Assembly (NCBI RefSeq): GCF_012932365.1
Contig: NZ_JAAIIH010000010.1
Span: forward strand, 1-64,000
DNA length: 64,000 nucleotides
Direction: 5' to 3'
Source: Bifidobacterium moraviense
GTDB lineage: Bacteria > Actinomycetota > Actinomycetes > Actinomycetales > Bifidobacteriaceae
This document shows positions 17,334 through 25,821 of the stretch, one piece after another. How positions within the stretch are numbered: the stretch's first letter is position 1; each line of letters begins with the position of its first letter. The notes under the pieces are model-generated. The model did not search any database. It saw nothing but the letters and a program-made list of their open reading frames with translations, and was not told the DNA's origin. Made by a program: the position numbers and the translations under genes.

Positions 17334-17409
17334 GCGGAATTCCGCCGATGCAACCGGTGGTTGCGCTGCGGTTGCGGCGTCGTTCGGGTTGCGTTTCGCC
17401 GACGCAACC
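17334..17409. promoter_or_regulatory. Cluster of GGTTGC palindromes upstream of the XRE regulator
   Basis: After the palindrome GGCGGAATTCCGCC (17334-17347) come GCAACCGGTGGTTGC (17350-17364, inverted), a single GGTTGC near 17370, and GGTTGCGT...ACGCAACC (17387-17394 and 17402-17409, perfect 8-bp arms). Three dyads or half-dyads of one motif within 60 bp, ending 90 bp before the regulator start, look like operators, probably for autoregulation. Confidence 0.5.
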
Positions 17410-17501
17410 GGAAGATGGTGGCGCAGGGCGCGCCGCCGTGCCACAGTGAAGTCATCGTCCGGACGTGACGGGACGAAACCACCAGCAAGGGGATGATGAC
17501 G

Positions 17502-18614
17502 ATGAGCTTCCGTACCAACCTGCAGTACCTTCGATCGCGGCGCAACATGACGCAGGAGCAGCTGGCCATGCTGCTCGGCGTCTCGCGGCAGGCGATCTCG
17601 AAGTGGGAATCCGAGAAGGCGTACCCGGAGATGGACAAGCTGCTGGCGATCTGCGACCTGTTCGGCTGCACGCTCGACGATCTGGTGCTCGGCGACGTGA
17701 GCCGGCCGACGACCGTCGAGGCAAGGTCCGGCGCGGGGGATGCCGCGCAGACGGCCGCAGCGACGAATGGCATTGTGCCGACCGGCGGCATGTCGACCGG
17801 CGGCATGTCGACCGGCGGCGCACAGATGTCCGACGCGCCCGGGCGCGCGGCGTCCCGCACCGGTACGGCGCCGCTCGTCGCTCCCGCGCAGACCCTGCCG
17901 AAGGACATCACCGGCTACGACGCCCACCGCCTTCGGTTCTCGATGATGATCGCATCCGGCGTCGCGGCGATCATCGCGGGCGTCGGCGTCGCCAGCCTCT
18001 TCGACTCGGAGCATTCGATCATCGGCGACAGCCCGCTCAACGACTTTCTCGCGTTCGTGTGCATCGGCGTGGGCGTGATCGTCGGTCTGGCGCTGATCAT
18101 CCCGGGCGGCATGGCGCACAGCGACTTCAGGCGCCGGCATCCGTACGTGGAGGACTTCTACACGGAGGACGATCGCTCCCGCGAGACGCGCATGACGGCG
18201 GTCGGCGTGGTGGCGGGCATTGCGGCGATCCTGATCGGCATCGCGGTGTCCGAGTATGCGGACACGGTGCTGGAGATCGACGCCGGCTGGCCGATCGCGG
18301 TCATGCTGCTGCTGACCGCGGCGGCCGTGTTCGGATTCATCTACTGCGGCATGCGTCGCGGCATGCTGAACATCGACGGATACAACAGGGAAGGCGAGCA
18401 GGAGAAGCGCAGGCGCGCCGGGGACGTGCCGCGGTCCGCGCAACTGTCCGGGGCCCTGAGCGGCATCATCATGCTCGTCGCCACGATCGTCGGCCTGACG
18501 CTGCTGTTTCTCGTGCCCGGGTCGCGGTTCTGGATGTCGTGGGTGATCGGCGGCCTGCTGTGCGCCGTCACCGGCGTGGTCGTCGGCCTGTTCAAGGACC
18601 GCTTCGACAAGTAG
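17502..18614 (+). CDS. XRE-family transcriptional regulator with six-helix membrane domain
   Basis: The 370-aa protein begins with a Cro/C1-type helix-turn-helix (about residues 5-60: LRSRRNMTQEQLAMLLGVSRQAISKWE). A linker follows with a threefold STGGM repeat encoded by 15-bp tandem units near 17780-17820. Then come six hydrophobic helices (about 145-370). It therefore reads as a DNA-binding protein tethered to the membrane, probably sensing an envelope signal. ATGs occur at 17493, 17496 and 17502. AAGGGG ends 9 nt before the third, and the HTH family normally starts there, so 17502 is preferred. GGTTGC dyads upstream suggest autoregulation. The signal and targets are unknown. Confidence 0.85.
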   Translation: MSFRTNLQYLRSRRNMTQEQLAMLLGVSRQAISKWESEKAYPEMDKLLAICDLFGCTLDDLVLGDVSRPTTVEARSGAGDAAQTAAATNGIVPTGGMSTGGMSTGGAQMSDAPGRAASRTGTAPLVAPAQTLPKDITGYDAHRLRFSMMIASGVAAIIAGVGVASLFDSEHSIIGDSPLNDFLAFVCIGVGVIVGLALIIPGGMAHSDFRRRHPYVEDFYTEDDRSRETRMTAVGVVAGIAAILIGIAVSEYADTVLEIDAGWPIAVMLLLTAAAVFGFIYCGMRRGMLNIDGYNREGEQEKRRRAGDVPRSAQLSGALSGIIMLVATIVGLTLLFLVPGSRFWMSWVIGGLLCAVTGVVVGLFKDRFDK

Positions 18615-18787
18615 CAGGCGAATAGCAAGCGGCCTGACCTACGGCCGCTTCCGCCCGCCGCGCAGATCATAGGGATCGTAGGCCCCACCACCGGGCCCTG
18701 GCCGGCGGACGAGGAACCGGCACGCGCGCACGTTCCGATCAGGGCAATCAGACCCAGACCACAGCAATCGGATCACGTCACGCTCAA

Positions 18788-18863
18788 ATCACGGGCTCAA
18801 AAGGACGAAATCCACGGTTCTAAGCGCCAAACCCCCGCAATCCCGTCCTTTTGAGCCCGTGAT
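18788..18863. repeat. Hairpin repeat family III, copy 1
   Basis: Perfect 20-bp inverted arms (ATCACGGGCTCAAAAGGACG, 18788-18807; complement at 18844-18863) enclose TAAGCGCCAAACCCCCGC. It lies in the 316-bp gap between the XRE gene and the next, converging gene, so it could act as a bidirectional terminator. Related copies are at 19638-19776 and 29192-29299. Confidence 0.75.
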
Positions 18864-18930
18864 CCGAACGCGAGCAAGCGCATAGCAGAGCAGATGCTCG
18901 CATTGCCGGTCAGACAACCCGAGCAATAGC

Positions 18931-19488
18931 TCACCGCTTGCCGCGCAGGTTGTAGGGATCGTAGGTCTTGGCGTCGTCCGGTCGGCCCGCCCGAGTACGC
19001 CGCTCCTCGCGAATCTCCCCAAGCGTTTCACGGTTCAGCCGCCGCAGCTCCCCCGCACGGCGTTCGACCACGCTCTCCTCCTCACCCTTCCATGGTTGCT
19101 CGAGGCCGATGATCTCCACCAGCCGAACCGCCCCGGCGGCGATGCTTGCGGCTGCGACAATCGCAACGTCCTCACGCAACAGGACCGTCGGCCATGGCAA
19201 AGCGAACGGAATCAGCGCCTTGGCGACGACCATCGGCCACGGCATCGGCGGAGCCGTGCGATTGGCGGCCCGCTGCAGTTCGTAGTCGAGACGCGAATCG
19301 ATCAGCGAGACGGCGATCCATGTGATCGCCAGCACAACGCCCAGCTCGGCGGCGTCGAACGCGACATGCGCGATGACACGCAGTCCCAGCCACGCAATCA
19401 GGAAACTGACCGGGAACGAGACGGTCATGCCCAGCAGCAGATGCCCGCCGAACACATGCCCGTATTTCGGCCGATAATCCGACGTCAT
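18931..19488 (-). CDS. Small membrane protein of unknown function
   Basis: The 185-aa protein has about four hydrophobic helices within residues 10-140 and a charged C-terminal tail (ERRAGELRRLNRETLGEIREERRTR, then a basic YDPYNLRGKR end). No family is recognised. The start at 19488 is supported by GAAGGGA about 9 nt upstream; the longer upstream reading has no such signal. It is flanked on both sides by family III hairpins and is likely a single transcription unit. Confidence 0.7.
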   Translation of the reverse strand: MTSDYRPKYGHVFGGHLLLGMTVSFPVSFLIAWLGLRVIAHVAFDAAELGVVLAITWIAVSLIDSRLDYELQRAANRTAPPMPWPMVVAKALIPFALPWPTVLLREDVAIVAAASIAAGAVRLVEIIGLEQPWKGEEESVVERRAGELRRLNRETLGEIREERRTRAGRPDDAKTYDPYNLRGKR

Positions 19489-19637
19489 GCAGCGTCCCTT
19501 CCCGTCGCGCAACCCGATGGCCGCAGCCTGCAATTCAGCTTACCGGGCCATAGCTAGCCGGCGGAGAGCCGGTACACGTGTGTGCACCGGGCACGGCAAT
19601 CGGATCCAGACCACAGCAATCAGACCATGGCGATCAG

Positions 19638-19776
19638 ATCACGGGCTCAAATCACGGGCTCAAAAGGACGGAATTCGCGATTCTAAGCGCCAAACCCCCG
19701 CGATTCCGTCCGTTTGGCGCTTGGAATACCGGATTTCGTCCTTTTCGGCCCGTGATTTGCCCGGCCCGTGATTTGC
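19638..19776. repeat. Hairpin repeat family III, copy 2
   Basis: GATCACGGGCTCAAA is duplicated in tandem at the left side. The interior again has TAAGCGCCAAACCCCCGC, and the right arm CGTCCTTTTCGGCCCGTGATTTG is followed by a second GCCCGTGATTTG. It fills the 325-bp gap 19489-19813, in which no gene is seen. Confidence 0.72.
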
Positions 19777-19813
19777 CATGACTCGTGGTTGGATGATCGG
19801 GCCAGATGCGTCG

Positions 19814-21136
19814 TCAGGCCGCGGTCTCCGTCCGTGTCGCTCGCGTCGGATCCTTCTGCAGGCCGAGGAACACCAGCGCCACCACGAGCAGCACGGCGAT
19901 CGACAGCACGCCGATCGACGCATTGCCGGTCAGCGACGTGGTGGTCGCCACGAGGAACGTGCCGAGAATCGAGGCGGTCTTGCCGAAGATGTCGTAGAAG
20001 CCGTAGTACTCGTTGGCGTGATCCTTGGGGATGATCTTGCCGTAGTAGGAGCGCGAGAGGGCCTGGATGCCGCCCTGGAACATGCCAACGAGAATCGCCA
20101 GCACCCAGAACTCGGCCGCCGTGCGCAGGAAGAACGCGGCGAAGAACACAATGCCCATGTACGCGGCCACGGCCACGGCGATCATCGGCTTGCATCCGAA
20201 GCGTCCCGCCAGGCGACCATACGCAATCGCGCACGGGAACGCCACGAACTGCGTCACCAGCAGCGCCACCACCAGCTGCGTGGAATCGATGCCCAGCTGC
20301 GCGCCGTACGACGTGCTCATCGAGATCACCGTGTTCACCGCGTCGATGTAGAAGAAGAACGCGAGCATGAACATCCACAGCGGCCTGTTCTTCACGATGC
20401 TGCGGAACGTGCCGCCCAGCTCGGTGAACGTGCCGCGCACCGCCGCGCCCAGATGCTCGCGCGTGGCGCGGTAATGCACCTGACGGTAGCTCGTGAGCAG
20501 CGGCACGGTGAACGCCACCCACCATACGGCCGTGATCACGAAGCTGGCACGCGTGCACGCCTCGGTGGACCATCCGAACAGCGCGGGGCCGCCGAAGATC
20601 AGCGCGATGCATGCGATGAACGGCACCGTAGAGCCCACGTAGCCCCAGCCGTAGCCGTGCGAGGAGACCTTGTCCATGCGCTCGTTCGACGTGGTGTCGA
20701 TGAGCATCGAATCGTAGAACGTGAGCGATCCGTTGAGGCCGATCGTCGCCAGCACATACACCACGAGGAACGGCAGCCACGTCAACGGCAGCGCCATCGC
20801 GGCGCACATGACCACGCCCGTGCCGAAGAAGCCGAGGAAGAACTTGATCTTCATGCCCTGCACGTCGGCGATGGAGCCGAGCAGCGGCATGAGCAGCGCG
20901 ATGACCAGCGACGCGATCGTCTGCGCATAGCCCCACGCCGACACGATGTTGCCGTCCTTGGGCATGAGCGACTGCGCGTAGATGGGCGTGACGGCGGTGC
21001 TCAGCAGCACGAACGCCGAATTGCCCACGTCGTAGACGATCCACTGCTTCTCGCGCTTGGTGAGCCTGGCGGTGGCGGGCGATGCCGGGGCGGTCGCCGG
21101 TGCCGTGGATGCGGCGGGATTACTGGACATGGACAT
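19814..21136 (-). CDS. MFS transporter, UMF1 (Atg22-like) family
   Basis: This is a 440-aa cytoplasmic-membrane protein with about 12 helices. After a 25-residue Ala/Pro tail, KREKQWIVYDVGNSAFVLL matches the YDwaNSaF start of the UMF1/Atg22-like group. Other family features are GSIADVQGMKIKFFLGFFG between helices 2 and 3, and GGIQALSRSYYGKIIPKDHANEYYGFYDIFGK near helix 10. UMF1 proteins are generally thought of as effluxers, possibly of amino acids, but the substrate is not established. It stands alone on the minus strand, with a family III repeat after its end. Confidence 0.88.
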   Translation of the reverse strand: MSMSSNPAASTAPATAPASPATARLTKREKQWIVYDVGNSAFVLLSTAVTPIYAQSLMPKDGNIVSAWGYAQTIASLVIALLMPLLGSIADVQGMKIKFFLGFFGTGVVMCAAMALPLTWLPFLVVYVLATIGLNGSLTFYDSMLIDTTSNERMDKVSSHGYGWGYVGSTVPFIACIALIFGGPALFGWSTEACTRASFVITAVWWVAFTVPLLTSYRQVHYRATREHLGAAVRGTFTELGGTFRSIVKNRPLWMFMLAFFFYIDAVNTVISMSTSYGAQLGIDSTQLVVALLVTQFVAFPCAIAYGRLAGRFGCKPMIAVAVAAYMGIVFFAAFFLRTAAEFWVLAILVGMFQGGIQALSRSYYGKIIPKDHANEYYGFYDIFGKTASILGTFLVATTTSLTGNASIGVLSIAVLLVVALVFLGLQKDPTRATRTETAA

Positions 21137-21356
21137 GGGCGCTCCTCACGTTCAAAACCACCTTTCATCCTAAGGTTTCCGGCTGGGCGGGACGGCGGGC
21201 GGCGGTGAACGGCGCATGAATTGTGGTCTCCCTGTGAGTTCCGGACTGTGGGTTCCGGACTATGGGCTCCGCCCTGTGGGTTTCCGCGGGTCCGCCGCGG
21301 TCTCCGGGCGGCTTGTGGGCGGCTTTCGGACGGACCGGCCTCCGGACGCGCAGGAT

Positions 21357-21385
21357 TTGCGTTTTCCGACGGCGCGCTGTATCAT
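21357..21385 (+). promoter_or_regulatory. Promoter of rpmB
   Basis: TTGCGT (21357-21362), a 17-bp spacer and TATCAT (21380-21385) form a good sigma-70-type promoter about 87 bp before rpmB. The rest of the 335-bp gap 21137-21471 shows no gene; it contains short direct repeats of GTGGGTTCCGGACT type near 21230-21280. Confidence 0.55.
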
Positions 21386-21471
21386 TGTGAAGTTGTGTGT
21401 TCAGCCGAGCGGCAAAAACGCGAGCGCCGAGCACGAAAGGCTTGGAACAGAACCAATAAAGGGAGTCCATC

Positions 21472-21666
21472 ATGGCAACTCGTTGCGCAGTGTGCGGCAA
21501 GGGCCCGCAGACCGGCTACACCGTTTCTCATTCGCATATCCGTAACAAGCGTACCTTCCGTCCGAACCTTCAGCCGGTTCGCACCACCGTGGACGGCGCC
21601 AACGTGCGCATCCAGGTGTGCGGCAAGTGCCTGAAGGCCGGCAAGGTGCAGCGCGTGGCCGCGTGA
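21472..21666 (+). CDS. rpmB: Ribosomal protein L28 (zinc-ribbon form)
   Basis: This is the 64-aa large-subunit protein bL28. It starts [21 protein letters not shown] and contains [11 protein letters not shown]. Cysteine pairs CAVC (5 and 8) and CGKC near the C-terminus mark the zinc-binding form. AAAGGGAG lies 6 nt before ATG, and a terminator follows 40 nt after the stop, so it is monocistronic. Confidence 0.97.
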   Translation: MATRCAVCGKGPQTGYTVSHSHIRNKRTFRPNLQPVRTTVDGANVRIQVCGKCLKAGKVQRVAA

Positions 21667-21705
21667 ATCGCGCCCGCTGCAGTCTGACGCTCAGTCACGT
21701 TGAGG

Positions 21706-21740
21706 CCCCGGAGTCGTTATCGGCTCCGGGGTTTCGCTTT
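21706..21740 (+). terminator. Terminator of rpmB
   Basis: An 8-bp GC stem (CCCCGGAG with CTCCGGGG) and a 10-nt loop are followed by TTTCGCTTT. Confidence 0.85.
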
Positions 21741-21813
21741 ATCTGGCCGCGGCATGGTGGGCGTGCGGGAGCCGGCGGAGTGCACGGATTCGATGAAATC
21801 GACGGTCGCTCGT

Positions 21814-21819
21814 TAGGAT
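21814..21819 (+). promoter_or_regulatory. -10 box of leaderless recG
   Basis: TAGGAT ends 7 nt before ATG 21827, placing the transcription start at or next to the A of ATG. Confidence 0.6.
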
Positions 21820-21826
21820 GGTGCGT

Positions 21827-24181
21827 ATGAGTGTTTCGCTGGATGCCGCCGTGTCGTCGCTGATGACGAACCGGCGCCGCGTGGGCGCTCTGAAGTCACT
21901 GGGCATCGTCACCGTGCGCGACGCGCTGACCTACTATCCGTTCCGCGTGACCGACCCGGTGCCGGTGCGTCCGATCCATCAGGCCGTGGTCGGCATGCCC
22001 ATCGCGTTCGCGGCGACCGTGGAGGCGCTGCGCGTGGTGCCGATGAACGCGCGCCGCGGATTCCGCCTCGAGGCGATCGCGCGCGACGACGCCGCCACCG
22101 CGGCGCGGCTCGTGTTCTTCTCGTACAAGAAGTCGTACGTCGACTGGGTGAGCATGCGCCTGCGGCAGGGTGCGCGCGTGGTGATCTCCGGCGTGCCGAG
22201 CGAATTCAACGGGCAGTTGCAGTTCACGCACCCCGAGGTGCTGACGATCGACCCGCTCGGCGGTGCGCAAGGTCCCGGCGTGCAGAGTGCCGATGCGCGG
22301 GATCCCGATGCGCAGCGCGGCGATGCGCCGTCGGCACCGGCGCCGCAGCCCCTTCCCGCGCATGCGTCGTCGCTGAAGTTCGACGCCGACACCGAGGAAC
22401 AGGCGCTGCGCCGCGTGAGCCGACCGCGACCCGTGTACCACGCCAGCTCGCGCATCTCCTCCGAACACATCCACGAGTCGATCATGGGATTCCTGAACAT
22501 GCTCGACGAGGACCCTGGCGCCCTGCCCGACGTCCTGCCCGAACCGGTGCGCGCGGCGGGCGGCTACCTGCATCGGCGCGACGCGTTCCGTCAGGTGCAC
22601 GATCCGGACACCACGGCCGGGTTCGCCAAGGCCATCGACACGCTGCGCTACGAGGAGGCGTTCGTCAGCCAGACCGCGCTGGTGCGGTCGCGTCACGCCA
22701 CGCACGCCATCGAGGCGTACCCGTGCGGCGGCGGCGCGTCGCTGGCCGAACGGTTCGTCGCGTCGCTGCCGTTTGAGCTCACCGCCGGGCAGCGTTCGGT
22801 GATCGACGACGTGACGCGCGACATGGGACGCGCGTGGCCCATGCAGCGGCTGCTGCAGGGCGAAGTGGGATCCGGCAAGACCGTGGTGGCGGTGGCCGCG
22901 ATGCTTGAGGCCGCGGGCGCCGGCAGACAGGCCGTGCTCGTGGCGCCCACGCTGGTGCTGGCCGAACAGCACGCCGAGACGATCCGCGGCATGCTGGAGC
23001 GCGCGGACATCGACGTGCCCGTGGTGCTGCTCACCGGCGGCATGAAGCTCGCCGCGCGACGCAGGGCCCTCGCCACGGCGGCGAGCGGCGAGGCGTGCAT
23101 CATCGTGGCCACGCACGCCGCGTTCTCCAAGACGTTCCAGGCGCCCGGGCTGGCGCTCGTGGTGATCGACGAGCAGCATCGCTTCGGCGTGGAGCAGCGC
23201 GAGACCCTGCGGCATCGCTACGCCGTGGCGCCGCACCTGCTGGTGATGACCGCCACGCCGATCCCGCGCACCGCCGCGATGACGTGGTTCGGCGATCTGG
23301 ACATCTCGTGGCTCACCGAGCTGCCCGGCGGGCGCAAGCCCATCCGCACGTTCGTGGTGCCGGAGGCGGACGCGGGCACGATGGCGCGCATGTTCGTGCA
23401 CGTCCGCTCGCGCATCGACGCGGGGGAGCGCGCCTACGTGGTCTGCCCGCGCATCGACGCCGACGACGACGGCACGGGTGACGGCTCCGGTGGCGATGAC
23501 GCGGACATGCTCGGCTCCGCGCTGCTGCCCGACGACGGCGTGGACGGCGACGACGGCACGCCGCGCCCGCCGCTGCACGCGGTGACGGAGATCGCCGAAC
23601 GTCTCGCCGCGCTCCCGCAGTTCCGCGGCATCCGCTTCGCCACACTCACCGGACGCGACGACGACGAGACCAAGACGCGCGTGATGGCCGAGTTCGCGGA
23701 CGGCACCACGCCGATCCTCGTATCCACCACGGTGATCGAGGTGGGCGTGGACGTGCGGCAGGCCAGCTGCATCGTGATCTTCGACGCCGACCGCTTCGGC
23801 CTGTCCCAGCTGCATCAGCTGCGCGGGCGCGTGGGGCGCGGCGGCACCGACTCGTGGGCGTTCCTCGTCTCGCGCGCTGAACCGGATTCCCTGGCGGCGC
23901 AGCGTCTGGCGGTGATTCAGGGCACACTGGACGGCGCGGAGATCGCGCAGGCCGATCTTGAGCTGCGCGGCGCCGGCGACGTGCTGGGCGACGCGCAGTC
24001 GGGCGGCAAGTCAAGCCTCAAGCTGCTGCGCGTGGTGAAGGACGCGAAGCTGATCGAACGGGCGCGCGGCGAGGCGGAGCGGCTGCTTGCCGACGACCCG
24101 GAGCTTGCCGGGGAGCCGCAGCTGGCGGGCGCGGTGCTCGACTTCACGCGCGGCAACGAGACGTTCCTCGTCTCCACCTGA
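21827..24181 (+). CDS. recG: ATP-dependent DNA helicase RecG
   Basis: This helicase remodels stalled replication forks and branch-migrates Holliday junctions. It has 784 aa. The N-terminal wedge/OB part includes LKSLGIVTVRDALTYYPFR and FFSYKKSYVDWVSMRLRQGARVVISG. The helicase core has Walker A GEVGSGKT, a DEQHRFGVEQR box (DEQH in place of DExH), MTATPIPRT, and the C-terminal half with DADRFGLSQLHQLRGRVGRG. Two acidic/Gly-rich insertions, near 150-180 and 545-580, are longer than in most RecG. The start at 21827 is chosen because TAGGAT lies 7 nt before it; an ATG at 21818 would fall inside that box. Confidence 0.95.
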   Translation: MSVSLDAAVSSLMTNRRRVGALKSLGIVTVRDALTYYPFRVTDPVPVRPIHQAVVGMPIAFAATVEALRVVPMNARRGFRLEAIARDDAATAARLVFFSYKKSYVDWVSMRLRQGARVVISGVPSEFNGQLQFTHPEVLTIDPLGGAQGPGVQSADARDPDAQRGDAPSAPAPQPLPAHASSLKFDADTEEQALRRVSRPRPVYHASSRISSEHIHESIMGFLNMLDEDPGALPDVLPEPVRAAGGYLHRRDAFRQVHDPDTTAGFAKAIDTLRYEEAFVSQTALVRSRHATHAIEAYPCGGGASLAERFVASLPFELTAGQRSVIDDVTRDMGRAWPMQRLLQGEVGSGKTVVAVAAMLEAAGAGRQAVLVAPTLVLAEQHAETIRGMLERADIDVPVVLLTGGMKLAARRRALATAASGEACIIVATHAAFSKTFQAPGLALVVIDEQHRFGVEQRETLRHRYAVAPHLLVMTATPIPRTAAMTWFGDLDISWLTELPGGRKPIRTFVVPEADAGTMARMFVHVRSRIDAGERAYVVCPRIDADDDGTGDGSGGDDADMLGSALLPDDGVDGDDGTPRPPLHAVTEIAERLAALPQFRGIRFATLTGRDDDETKTRVMAEFADGTTPILVSTTVIEVGVDVRQASCIVIFDADRFGLSQLHQLRGRVGRGGTDSWAFLVSRAEPDSLAAQRLAVIQGTLDGAEIAQADLELRGAGDVLGDAQSGGKSSLKLLRVVKDAKLIERARGEAERLLADDPELAGEPQLAGAVLDFTRGNETFLVST

Positions 24182-24202
24182 TCGTGGCGCTGCCCTCCCC
24201 GT

Positions 24203-24880
24203 CATCCTGAGCGCGCGTTGCCTTCCCCCGTCATCCTGAGCGCGCGTTGCCTTCCCCGTCATCCTGAGCGGAGGCGGAGCCGGAGTCGAAGGATCTTTGA
24301 CATGGCACGTGGTAGTCAAGGATCCTTCGACTCCGCCCTTCGGGCTCCGCTCAGGATGACGGAGGGAGGGATGTCTCCTTCAGGATGACGGGGATCGGTG
24401 TCTTCTCTCAGCCGTTACGAACGAGTGCCTTCTCGTTGCCGTTCCGGGCATCGTCGGTTCTCTACTATCACCGTTGCCCCGGAAGCGCTGATTGTTGCTT
24501 TCCCTGTCATCCTGAGCGGAGCGTAGCGGAGTCGAAGGATCTTTGACATGGTGCGTGGTAGTCAAGGATCCTTCGACTCCGCCCTTCGGGCTCCGCTCAG
24601 GATGACGAGACCGGCTGACAATTCGTTCCTTCCGGCCACTCCGCACGAGCGTTGTTCCCTCGGTCATCCTGAGTGAGCGTTGCTTTCCTCGGTCATCCTG
24701 AGCGGAGCGTAGCGGAGTCGAAGGATCTTTGACATGGCACGTGGTAGTCAAAGATCCTTCGACTTCGCCCTTCGGGCTTCGCTCAGGATGACGCAGAGGG
24801 ATCGGGCTCCGCTCAGGATGACGAAGGGGAATGGAGCTCCGATCGGGATGACCGGGGGCGGAGCTCCGCTCAGGATGACC
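24203..24880. repeat. Tract of hairpin repeat family II (three full copies plus fragments)
   Basis: The 731-bp gap between recG and rsmD is almost wholly made of this repeat. Full copies are at 24258-24360, 24506-24606 and 24692-24792. Each starts GTCATCCTGAGCGGAGC, contains GTCGAAGGATCTTTGACATG, and ends with the complement GCTCCGCTCAGGATGAC, giving a hairpin of about 45-bp imperfect arms. Fragments (CCCGTCATCCTGAGCGCGCG and CTCCGCTCAGGATGAC) fill the edges. No gene is seen. Two more copies are at 39059-39158 and 39446-39545. Confidence 0.85.
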
Positions 24881-24899
24881 GAGGCGGAACCGGTTCGGC

Positions 24900-24905
24900 T
24901 ACAGT
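24900..24905 (+). promoter_or_regulatory. -10 box of leaderless rsmD
   Basis: TACAGT ends 7 nt before ATG 24913 and no Shine-Dalgarno sequence is present. Confidence 0.65.
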
Positions 24906-24912
24906 AATAGCC

Positions 24913-25515
24913 ATGCGCGTGATTGCAGGACGATTCAAGGGATTCCAGCTGCCGGCGGCCAAGACCGGCACGCGGCCGACCACCGACCGCACCAAGGAGG
25001 CGATCTTCTCGCACCTCGACTCGTGGGGCGTGATCGACGACGCGCGCGTGCTTGATCTGTACGCCGGCACCGGCGCGCTTGGCATCGAGGCGCTGTCGCG
25101 CGGGGCGCGCGAGCTGGTGGCGGTGGAGATGGCCGGACCGGCGGCGACCGCGCTGAACGGCACGCTCGCGTCGCTGCGCCGCGCCAAGGCGTGGGAGTCC
25201 GGCATGGCGGCGCATCTGGTGCGCGGCAAGGCCGAAGCGTTCGTGAACGGGTATCGCGGCGGCGCGAACGCGGCGGACGGCGATGCGGCGCCGGGCTTCG
25301 ATCTGATCTTCATCGACCCGCCGTATGCGATGACGACCGAGGACTGCGACGCCCTGCTCGCCGGCATCGCCGCGAACGGCGTGGCCGCGGACGACGCGAT
25401 CATCATGGTCGAACGCTCCACGCGCTCCGCGGCGGTGAGCGCTCCGGAGGGGTGGGAGATCACGCAGTCGCGTGCCTACGGGGAGACGTCGGTCTCCTAC
25501 ATCGAACGCGCGTAG
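24913..25515 (+). CDS. rsmD: 16S rRNA (guanine-966-N2)-methyltransferase
   Basis: This SAM-dependent enzyme methylates G966 of 16S rRNA in the small subunit. The 200-aa protein has the family start MRVIAGRFKGFQL, RPTTDRTKEAIFSHL, the SAM-binding motif DLYAGTGALGIEALSRGA, and the catalytic motif IDPPYAM (about 135-141). A Gly/Ala-rich insertion lies at about 115-130. It is preceded by a leaderless-type promoter and separated from recG by a repeat tract, so it is transcribed on its own. Confidence 0.95.
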   Translation: MRVIAGRFKGFQLPAAKTGTRPTTDRTKEAIFSHLDSWGVIDDARVLDLYAGTGALGIEALSRGARELVAVEMAGPAATALNGTLASLRRAKAWESGMAAHLVRGKAEAFVNGYRGGANAADGDAAPGFDLIFIDPPYAMTTEDCDALLAGIAANGVAADDAIIMVERSTRSAAVSAPEGWEITQSRAYGETSVSYIERA

Positions 25516-25589
25516 CGTCGGATGCATCGGATGCGTCGGAGGCGCGCGATCGCTCAGGGCCGATGATCGATGCCCCGTTCACCGGTTCG

Positions 25590-25796
25590 CCTGTTTGTCA
25601 AACCAATTGACTGCATGTCGAACCGATTGAATGTGACGCAGCTCACAATGAATTCATTTTGCGGCTTCGACGGAGTTCACCTTGGCGTTTTACCCTGAGG
25701 GGGACTTACTCAAGCAGGGGGAACTCTTGGGACGGGGCGGCGGACGGGACGACCGGATGATCCGATCGGACGCTCGCCGCCCTGCCGTCTTCGTCG
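25590..25796. other. Unexplained intergenic segment with direct repeats and a terminal hairpin
   Basis: The 306-bp gap between rsmD and trmD (converging genes) is more AT-rich than its surroundings around 25595-25700. It holds two 15-bp repeats 20 bp apart (TGTCAAACCAATTGA and TGTCGAACCGATTGA), the palindrome ATGAATTCAT, and a pair of similar GGGGGACTTACTC / GGGGGAACTCTTG segments. An imperfect hairpin at 25731-25789 (GACGGGGCGGCG with CGCCGCCCTGCCGTC) may terminate rsmD or trmD. No protein-coding gene is visible. Confidence 0.45.
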
Positions 25797-25821
25797 CGTG
25801 ATCGAACGCGGGTCTGGACCG

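Noticed and set aside
24203..24880. Possible CRISPR array (repeats at regular distances)
   Set aside because: Units are about 100-bp hairpins, not short repeats with unique spacers, spacing is irregular, and no cas genes are present.
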